Below, in pieces: positions 6,981-12,483 of a DNA stretch of 12,483 nucleotides. A program made the translations under genes and the position numbers. Every line of letters begins with the position of its first letter. Positions within the stretch are counted from its first letter, which is position 1. Under the pieces are notes generated by a model that ran no database searches, was not told where the DNA came from, and saw only the letters and a program-made list of their open reading frames with translations. The stretch comes from Bacteroidota bacterium (GTDB lineage Bacteria; Bacteroidota; Bacteroidia; Bacteroidales; UBA1715), in contig JAJUFK010000048.1 of NCBI GenBank assembly GCA_029266015.1, positions 1-12,483 on the forward strand, given 5' to 3'.

Positions 6981-8684
6981 ATGAGACAGTCATTTATATA
7001 TATCATTTTTTTATCAGTATTTATAAGCGGTGTGCATTCCCAAAATACTCTAGATATAATAGGTCTTGATGCAAATAGGCCGGGAGCTGCTGTTTATAGT
7101 ATTCGACAATTAAGTACTTCGTATTCGGGCCCTGCTATAAAAGTTCGGAGGTCATTAGATAATGCCGAAGCATTTGTGTATTTTAATTCAGCCAATTCAC
7201 CTGCTTCGGTAGATGCCGGTAGCTCTGTAGTTTTTACAGAAGGAGCTGCGCTCTCTCAAAATTTAGGTACCGTAAAAACAGGTACAATTTCGACTACTGC
7301 ATCAAAAACTGGAACTATTACCATTGCCGTAAACAAAACTGGAACTATTACCACAAGTAATACATCAACTACAGTTACCGGTGTAGGAACTAGTTTTACT
7401 ACACAAGTATCGGCAGGTGACTTATTATATACAACATCTAATGTATTTTTGGGTGTAGTTCGTTCTGTTTCGAGCAATACAAGCATTATATTAAACAATA
7501 CTGCAACAATATCTCAATCGGGTATTGCATTCAAAACGAATAAAGCCGTAGTTACAGGAACATCTACATTGTTTACCACAGAGTTACAGATAGGTAATAA
7601 GTTATTTAACACATCGAATACCTATATTGGTACTGTTTCCTCTATCACGAATAATACTTCATGTATTGTAAATGCAACGGATGCTACTGCAGTATCAGGC
7701 ATTGCATATCGCGGTACGTCTGCTACTGTTACCGGGGTAGGCACTTTGTTTACAACAGAACTAAGTGTAGGCGATTTACTTATCAGTAATAATATTACTT
7801 TAGGAATTGTATCGGCTATTACATCTAATACGTCACTAACATTACAAACAAAAGCAGGTGGGGCTGTATCAACACAATCATATAGAGCAAGATCAGGCAC
7901 TCTATCATTCAGCAGCTTTTTTGCCGGTACCGATGTGTTTGTAAGCCAATGGTTTGACCAAAGTGGCTACAATAGGCATGTATTTCAATCAAACCCTTTG
8001 AATCAACCAAGAATTGTACATGCAGGAGTACTAAATATTGTCAACAACAAGGTTACCATTCAATTTAGTTCTGCATTACAATCGGCTTTATACACAAATG
8101 CAGCAGCTTCATTTATGAATGGTACCAATTATATTGTAAATAAAGTAAGTGCCGAAGCAAATATAAATGTGCCAACACCAAGTTATGTTTTGAGTACTAC
8201 CGGAGGATTAGGTCCATCGAATACTATTTTAAGTTTTGGATATAAAAATGCATCGGAATTAATTCTTAATCAATACAACAATGAACATGTATATAGTTCA
8301 AATGTTTCGCCTGGATTAGAAGTGCATTCTATAGTAAAATATTCTGCAAATGGTACCAGGTATTATAAAAATGGAAATTATATTGGAACTACCAACGGAC
8401 AGTCATCATCTTCCATTACCAATGCAGGCTTACTTTCTATAGGATACTATACTCCTACTGCAACGTATTTCAATGGATATGTATTTGAAATATTAATTTT
8501 TAGTACGTGGACAAACGACACGTATGTTACAAACTTTAGTAACGACCAAAAAACCTATTATGATATATCTGAAGCAAATTGGACTGGGAATGTAAGTACC
8601 AACTGGAACGACCCCAACAATTGGTCACCGGCAGTGGTTCCTACTACTACAAGCCCTAGTTTTGCCAATATTCCAAATGGCTGA
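6981..8684 (+). CDS. Segment 1 of giant surface protein: signal peptide, arabinofuranosidase-B-like and LamG-like regions
   Basis: The frame is open from 6873, but the ATG at 6981 is preferred because it directly opens a signal peptide (MRQ, then a hydrophobic core, cleavage after VHS before Gln21). This gives 567 residues. Residues 25-68 (AAVYSIRQL, AIKVRRSLDNAEAF) and 318-348 (QWFDQSGYNR, QPRIV) resemble the two halves of the arabinofuranosidase B catalytic-like domain often seen at the start of Bacteroidota surface proteins. Between them lie three 10-residue and three about 58-residue tandem repeats. Residues 375-530 resemble a LamG/concanavalin-like fold (RYYKNGNYIG, GYVFEILIF). From 531 an NW-x-NNWSPAVVP module begins and is cut by TGA at 8682-8684. 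Catalysis cannot be claimed; carbohydrate binding or adhesion is the likelier role. Confidence 0.85.
   Translation: MRQSFIYIIFLSVFISGVHSQNTLDIIGLDANRPGAAVYSIRQLSTSYSGPAIKVRRSLDNAEAFVYFNSANSPASVDAGSSVVFTEGAALSQNLGTVKTGTISTTASKTGTITIAVNKTGTITTSNTSTTVTGVGTSFTTQVSAGDLLYTTSNVFLGVVRSVSSNTSIILNNTATISQSGIAFKTNKAVVTGTSTLFTTELQIGNKLFNTSNTYIGTVSSITNNTSCIVNATDATAVSGIAYRGTSATVTGVGTLFTTELSVGDLLISNNITLGIVSAITSNTSLTLQTKAGGAVSTQSYRARSGTLSFSSFFAGTDVFVSQWFDQSGYNRHVFQSNPLNQPRIVHAGVLNIVNNKVTIQFSSALQSALYTNAAASFMNGTNYIVNKVSAEANINVPTPSYVLSTTGGLGPSNTILSFGYKNASELILNQYNNEHVYSSNVSPGLEVHSIVKYSANGTRYYKNGNYIGTTNGQSSSSITNAGLLSIGYYTPTATYFNGYVFEILIFSTWTNDTYVTNFSNDQKTYYDISEANWTGNVSTNWNDPNNWSPAVVPTTTSPSFANIPNG
7275..7364 (+). 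repeat. Three 30-bp tandem repeats encoding a 10-residue KTGTI unit
   Basis: Units start at 7275, 7305 and 7335 and each begins with Lys-Thr-Gly-Thr-Ile. Copies 2 and 3 share an identical 19-base stretch (7305-7323 and 7335-7353), so that duplication is recent; copy 1 has diverged. It falls inside segment 1 of the giant surface protein. Confidence 0.85.
7371..7895 (+). repeat. Three tandem repeats of about 58-59 residues inside the arabinofuranosidase-B-like region
   Basis: Copies lie at about 7371-7544, 7545-7721 and 7722-7895. Each has VTG-G-T-FTT, then a VGDLL or IGNKL step, then LGIV or IGTV, then S-I-SNTS. The copies differ at many codons, so they are old or selected apart at the DNA level. 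They sit between the two halves of the lectin/glycosidase-like N-terminal domain. Confidence 0.85.
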
Positions 8685-8798
8685 CCTCGATATCCTATAA
8701 TTCCAAATGGTACAACTGTAGGTGCTGTAAGCATTTATATGGAATCAAATGCTTCTATTACCGTTCAAGCAGGTGGAACCATGAGAATTGCTGCCAAC
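8571..8798 (+). repeat. NWS-x-VP module, copy 1 (contains the TGA)
   Basis: The module reads NW-x-NNWSPAVVP, IPNG, stop, RYPII, then a short strand and TVQAGG. It matches copy 2 at 10404-10628 in order and spacing around the IP-G-x-YPI core. Modules like this commonly separate domains in Bacteroidota secreted proteins. Confidence 0.7.
8682..8684 (+). other. In-frame TGA interrupting the giant surface-protein gene
   Basis: The TGA sits between IPNG and PRYPII in the same frame. The second copy of this module (10404-10628) reads IPAG-K-DHYPIL, so the stop occupies exactly one aligned codon with no insertion or deletion. A single base change from a sense codon (for example CGA, AGA, GGA or TGG) explains it. 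Confidence 0.85.
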
Positions 8799-11138
8799 AT
8801 TATAAATACGGGTACTTTTACGGCAACCAATGGAACTATAGAATATATAGGAACTAATCCCCAAACTATTGCAAACAATACATTTGCAACAAATACAATC
8901 GGCACACTCTCGATTGCCAACAGTAATTCGTCACAATTATCATTACAAGGAAATCTTACCGTTACCAATGTAAACTTTAGTGCGAATGCCGGTACAGGAA
9001 AGTTAAATCTCAATGGCAACACGCTTACCATAAGTGGAAGCATTTCGAATCCTGGAACTTCGATTATTGGTAGCACAAGTTCTTCGTTACTCTTTACAGG
9101 AACAGGTTCAACAAGTTTTGGACTTGACCAAACAACTGCGGGTAGTACCAATGCATTGCAAAACTTAACGATAAATCGTTCAGGTGGAGTAATTTCTATG
9201 CTTGGAAACACCATAATTTCTTCATTAGGTAATCTCACATTTACAAATGGAAAATTAGCTATAGGAGCAAACACACTAACTATTGGTGGAACCATCATAA
9301 ATACTGTTCAAGAAGGAATTCGAGGTTCATCATCAAGTAGTATTATTGTAAACGGTAACACCAATAATACATTGAGTTTTGACCAAACTACTCCGGGAAC
9401 TACAAATACATTGCATACACTTGCAATATCTACTACAAATAGCAATACAACAAGTATTTATGGCAATATACAGATTGAAAACACACTTCAAGTAGTTGCT
9501 TTGCAAACATTAAACTTAAGTAACTATACTCTTGCAGGAATGCTTTCTACTATTACAAACAATGGCACTATTACCACTCAAAACACTTCGTCACTTCCTA
9601 TTCCAACCGGTAAAACATGGGGAGGATTAATACATTATAATGGTACAAGTGCTCAAAAAGCAGTGGCAGGTACCTATAATAATTTAACCATCAGTAATAC
9701 TGCAGGCGCAACTGCTACGGGAGATATTACTGTGAATGGAATACTTGATTTACCGGTAACTAACCCCAATGCAACCAATGGTGTGTTAGAAATGACATAC
9801 AACTATGGTAACTATTCAAATGTACTTACTCCTACCGAAAATTTAACTACAACCTGGGCTCAATCGCATGATTTTCTTGATTCATATATATTATATATGG
9901 GTAATGGGGCTATACATAGTGGTCAAGGCGATGTAACAGGAAAAATAAAACGAACCACCATAGTGCCAAATGTTGAATATACTTTTGGCAGTCCATATTC
10001 CTCTATTATGTTTTCATCGGCAGGAACTGTACCTAGCGAAGTAATGTTTATAATAACTAAAGGTCCTGACAGAGGAATACATTCGAATAAAACAAATGCA
10101 GTACAACGCCTATATCAAGTAATACGTACCGGAGGAGCTTCGCCTAATACATTTACACTCAAAATGCGGTACTTAGATTCAGAACTTAATGGAAATACCA
10201 AAAGTGAATTAGTAACCTGGGACCACCATATTCCATATAGTACCACCAACACACCTCACCAGCATGGTAGAACAGCATTAAACCAAACCGAAAATTGGGT
10301 ATCAATAGCAGGGCATGGTATAGGATATATAGAACAAACTCAAAATATAGGTGATAGATGTAAATATTGGATGATACTTCCTCCATCAATACCTCTTTCT
10401 AATTTTGTATGGGAAGCTGCTTCTGCGGTTTATATTTCAAAATGGGATGAACCTGCAAATTGGTCATCGGGGTCAGTACCTACAGCTACAAGCAATGTAT
10501 TGATACCCGCAGGAAAAGATCATTATCCCATACTCGATGATAATACCAGCTACGAAGTTAAAACAATAACTATAGAAAACGGAGCTTCATTAAAAATGGG
10601 CAACAACACAACATTTACTGTACAAGGAGGTCCAGCTGATAATGGTGGAGTTGGTTCATGGAGTAACGAAGGAAATTTTACAGCAGGTACGAGTACCGTA
10701 ATTTTTAATTTTGAAGAAGCTACTATTTCAGGATCTAAAGCTTTTCACAATCTTACTATTAACAGTTCTAAAGTCGTAACCTTACAATCGGGCTCATTAA
10801 CCAAAATTAGTGGAACTCTAACAAATAATGGTACTTTAAATGCCGGTTTTTTTGAAAATACTGTTGAATATAATGGAATAGGCAACCAAACAGTTATAAA
10901 CCCCAATGGTGATATTCCAAAATACTATAATCTTATCTTAAGTGGTAGTGGAACAAAAACAATTGGCGGAGCCGGAGATATTGAAATTATTGGTAATTTT
11001 AAAGTTTTAAATTCTGCAATAGCGAATTGCTTAGGTAATTTGATAATTGGTGGTACTATACAAATTGATAACGGAGCACATTGCAAACAAATAGTCAATC
11101 ATTTTTTATCAAAGGTAATATTGTTTTCAATGGAATAG
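8685..11138 (+). CDS. Segment 2 of giant surface protein: repetitive beta units and second NWS-x-VP module
   Basis: This continues segment 1 in the same frame directly after the TGA; the first ATG, at 8739, would be the start of an independent 799-residue reading but has no signal peptide. From 8739 the residues are strongly Asn, Thr, Ser, Gly and Ile rich, in short repeating strands typical of secreted beta-helical or filamentous proteins. Two about 84-residue units with TLTI-G-I and FDQTT/LDQTT-G-TN motifs occupy residues 89-257. Residues 350-550 hold a less repetitive domain with several Trp and Tyr. Residues 556-630 form a second module matching the one that spans the TGA. The last about 17 residues (CKQIVNHFLSKVILFSME) do not fit the rest and come from reading out of frame, ending at a TAG at 11136-11138. 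Confidence 0.82.
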   Translation, partial: PRYPIIPNGTTVGAVSIYMESNASITVQAGGTMRIAANIINTGTFTATNGTIEYIGTNPQTIANNTFATNTIGTLSIANSNSSQLSLQGNLTVTNVNFSANAGTGKLNLNGNTLTISGSISNPGTSIIGSTSSSLLFTGTGSTSFGLDQTTAGSTNALQNLTINRSGGVISMLGNTIISSLGNLTFTNGKLAIGANTLTIGGTIINTVQEGIRGSSSSSIIVNGNTNNTLSFDQTTPGTTNTLHTLAISTTNSNTTSIYGNIQIENTLQVVALQTLNLSNYTLAGMLSTITNNGTITTQNTSSLPIPTGKTWGGLIHYNGTSAQKAVAGTYNNLTISNTAGATATGDITVNGILDLPVTNPNATNGVLEMTYNYGNYSNVLTPTENLTTTWAQSHDFLDSYILYMGNGAIHSGQGDVTGKIKRTTIVPNVEYTFGSPYSSIMFSSAGTVPSEVMFIITKGPDRGIHSNKTNAVQRLYQVIRTGGASPNTFTLKMRYLDSELNGNTKSELVTWDHHIPYSTTNTPHQHGRTALNQTENWVSIAGHGIGYIEQTQNIGDRCKYWMILPPSIPLSNFVWEAASAVYISKWDEPANWSSGSVPTATSNVLIPAGKDHYPILDDNTSYEVKTITIENGASLKMGNNTTFTVQGGPADNGGVGSWSNEGNFTAGTSTVIFNFEEATISGSKAFHNLTINSSKVVTLQSGSLTKISGTLTNNGTLNAGFFENTVEYNGIGNQTVINPNGDIPKYYNLILSGSGTKTIGGAGDIEIIGNFKVLNSAIANCLGNLIIGGTIQIDNGAHCKQIVNHFLSKVILFSME
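9003..9509 (+). repeat. Two repeat units of about 84 residues in the giant surface protein
   Basis: Unit 1 is 9003-9254 and unit 2 is 9255-9509. Each runs TLTI-G-I, then I-GS-SSS, then a DQTT-G-TN-L core, a strand, and a GN-I turn. Related but weaker units recur in 11320-11800. They suggest a stack of beta strands. Confidence 0.7.
10404..10628 (+). repeat. NWS-x-VP module, copy 2 (intact)
   Basis: The module reads FVWEAAS, W-EPANWSSGSVP, IPAGKDHYPIL, then a strand, GASLKMG and TVQG. It is the intact counterpart of copy 1 and shows that the TGA in copy 1 replaces a single residue, Lys here. Confidence 0.7.
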
Positions 11139-12483
11139 CAGATGAAAATTCTACATCGCGCGTAGAAATGATAGGCACACAAAACCAAACTATTTCGGGT
11201 AGTTCAACTCCTTATTTTCATACTATAGAAATAGACAATCCACAGAATGTGAGTTTGCTTACAAATGTTACCGTAGTGAATGAATTAATTCTTAACAATG
11301 GCTATTTGCAAGTTCAAAATCAAACATTGGGTATAAACGGAACTATAAGCGGAACATCTAAAATAGAAGTTACTCCCTATTCTTCTCTTTCGTTTGGGGG
11401 TACTTCGGGACAAATTATTCCCGACAATGTATTTTCGGCTCATCCAATTATTTCAAATCTTACTATTTCAAATCCTGCAGGAGTCATACCCGGCAATCAA
11501 CCATTTACCATTGAAGGCACATTACATTTAGATCAAGGAGAATTAACCTTAGATTCTAAAACAATTACTATTGAAGGAAATATTACTAGAAATAACGGCA
11601 CAATTGGATTCAATTCATCAACACAATTATATTTTTCAGAAAATACAAATGCTTTAACTATTCCTAATAATTTATTTGCAGACAATGAAATTGGAATAAT
11701 ATCTATTGATAGAAGCGGTGGCGTTGTTCTCGGTAACCAAAGTCTTACTATAACCGACAAATTATTACTTACAAATGGAAAATTCACTTGTAACTCAAAT
11801 ATACTAAGATTCCCTGCAGGCTCACAAGTAGGATATGATGTTGATCAATATGGTAATGTTTTAGAAATAAATCATTTGTATCCCGAAATTGTAACGAGCT
11901 ATATCCATGGTTGTGCAACAAAAGTTGGAGCAGAACCATTTGTGTTTCCAATAGGTTCTGCACAAAAATATGCACCTATTGCAATTAGTGATGCCCCCGG
12001 TGGTGATATGATTACAGAATTTACAGCATGTTACTTTCCTGAATCGCCCAATTCTATATATAATGTAACAAGCTTAGACGAAATATTAAATCACGTATCA
12101 AACAAAGAATATTGGACTCTTGATAGAGCAGTAGGTTCAAATCCTGTTGCAGTAGAACTATTTTGGTGGGATAATAGAAGTGGTGGCGTAACAGTATTAG
12201 ACGAATTACATGTTGCTCATTGGAACGGAACAAAATGGGAAAGTAAGGGAAATACAGGTGTAAAAGGAAATTTTGAATCAGGCAGTGTAATTTCTGACCT
12301 TGTAACCAACTTTAGCCCTTTTACATTAGGCTCTACAAGTACCGAAAATCCATTACCTATTTCTTTAACATCATTTACCGCTGAATGTAATACTAATAAA
12401 AAAGTAATAGAAATAGAATGGACGTGTGTCACCGAAACAAATAATGAATTATTTACCGTTGAAAAATATTCACACGAATCATA
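11081..12483 (+). CDS. Segment 3 of giant surface protein: C-terminal beta units and pre-sorting-domain block (open at window end)
   Basis: The frame starting at codon 11081 stays open to the edge; an upstream stop in this frame at 11069-11071 limits where the shift can be. The protein resumes as LQTNSQSFFIKGN and continues with the same Asn/Thr-rich beta units as segment 2. From about 11909 it has a conserved Bacteroidota block with FVFPIG, EYWTLDR, VELFWWDN, VAHWNGTKWE and FSPFTLGS. It then has LPISLTSF (from 12353) and an IEIEWTCVTETNNE stretch, the fibronectin-like segment that typically stands just before a T9SS type A sorting domain. The first in-frame ATG is at 11168, but this is a continuation rather than a separate gene. 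The sorting domain itself is not in the window. Confidence 0.85.
   Translation, partial: MQTNSQSFFIKGNIVFNGIADENSTSRVEMIGTQNQTISGSSTPYFHTIEIDNPQNVSLLTNVTVVNELILNNGYLQVQNQTLGINGTISGTSKIEVTPYSSLSFGGTSGQIIPDNVFSAHPIISNLTISNPAGVIPGNQPFTIEGTLHLDQGELTLDSKTITIEGNITRNNGTIGFNSSTQLYFSENTNALTIPNNLFADNEIGIISIDRSGGVVLGNQSLTITDKLLLTNGKFTCNSNILRFPAGSQVGYDVDQYGNVLEINHLYPEIVTSYIHGCATKVGAEPFVFPIGSAQKYAPIAISDAPGGDMITEFTACYFPESPNSIYNVTSLDEILNHVSNKEYWTLDRAVGSNPVAVELFWWDNRSGGVTVLDELHVAHWNGTKWESKGNTGVKGNFESGSVISDLVTNFSPFTLGSTSTENPLPISLTSFTAECNTNKKVIEIEWTCVTETNNELFTVEKYSHES

Larger units (their letters stand above)
6981..12483 (+). pseudogene. Giant T9SS-type secreted surface protein gene, interrupted twice and open at the window edge
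   Basis: This entry ties together the three reading segments listed next. Read as one gene it covers at least 1,830 codons. Segments 1 and 2 are in the same frame, separated only by a TGA at 8682-8684. Segment 3 is in the next frame (-1), entered somewhere in about 11076-11102. The protein character is continuous across both breaks. It is a signal-peptide-bearing, Asn/Ser/Thr-rich surface protein with lectin-like and repetitive beta units. It ends in the conserved block that in Bacteroidota precedes a type IX sorting domain, which would lie beyond 12483. Whether it is a decayed gene or an intact gene with two sequence errors cannot be settled here. No exact promoter match lies in 6798-6980, a very T-rich stretch. 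Confidence 0.75.

Noticed and set aside
8682..8684. Selenocysteine or genome-wide UGA reassignment
   Set aside because: The aligned residue in the second module is Lys, no supporting RNA structure was evident, and no other gene in the window contains an internal TGA.
8765..9298. Long minus-strand open frames within the giant gene (also at 7256-7498, 7622-7900 and 11533-11787)
   Set aside because: They are low-complexity Val/Pro/Leu-rich shadows of the Asn/Thr-rich coding strand, without starts, motifs or context of their own.
8739..11138. Independent 799-residue gene starting at 8739
   Set aside because: There is no signal peptide, it begins in the middle of a module whose first half lies before the TGA, and it shares the frame of segment 1.
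1..12483. CRISPR array, mobile element or new defence system
   Set aside because: No evenly spaced direct repeats with unique spacers, no transposase or integrase, no terminal inverted repeats, and no toxin, nuclease-helicase or reverse-transcriptase cassette were seen. EndoQ is a repair family and its neighbours do not form a defence set.

Overview
The window looks like a low-GC chromosomal segment from a member of the Bacteroidota. Three things point there. The clearest promoters have the Bacteroidota form TTTG-N18-TAnnTTTG. There is a very large asparagine/serine/threonine-rich secreted protein of the kind exported by the type IX secretion system. Recognisable Shine-Dalgarno sites are absent.

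Layout. (1) 1-539, minus: the first 179 codons of NAD-dependent glyceraldehyde-3-phosphate dehydrogenase, cut by the left edge, with its own promoter at 590-619. (2) 725-6566, minus: six closely spaced genes (gaps of about 8-31 bases) that read as one operon. In transcription order they encode an endonuclease Q-type PHP-domain DNA repair nuclease, a small predicted outer-membrane barrel protein, an M1-family zinc metallopeptidase lipoprotein, a PLP-dependent aminotransferase with a GTG start, an 89-residue protein of unknown function, and a Nudix hydrolase with an N-terminal zinc ribbon. The two ends of this run, EndoQ and Nudix, both belong to families that can deal with damaged nucleotides or DNA; the middle genes do not obviously share a pathway. 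(3) 6640-6797, plus: a complete tRNA-His(GTG) unit with promoter, encoded CCA and an intrinsic terminator. Its acceptor stem carries two adjacent T-T oppositions. (4) 6981-12483, plus: one giant surface-protein gene, open at the right edge. It has a signal peptide, an arabinofuranosidase-B-like segment interrupted by tandem repeats, a LamG-like region, two copies of an NWS-x-VP module, repetitive beta-type units, and the conserved block that normally precedes a T9SS sorting domain.

The giant gene is broken twice: an in-frame TGA at 8682-8684 and a one-base frameshift at about 11076-11102. Reading resumes cleanly after each lesion. Decay, sequencing error and recoding are all possible; the sequence favours the first two.

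I see no CRISPR array, transposase, integrase, phage gene or defence cassette. The most interesting items are the EndoQ homologue with a perfect-looking sliding-clamp-binding tail, the doubly interrupted giant adhesin-like gene, and the odd tRNA-His acceptor stem.
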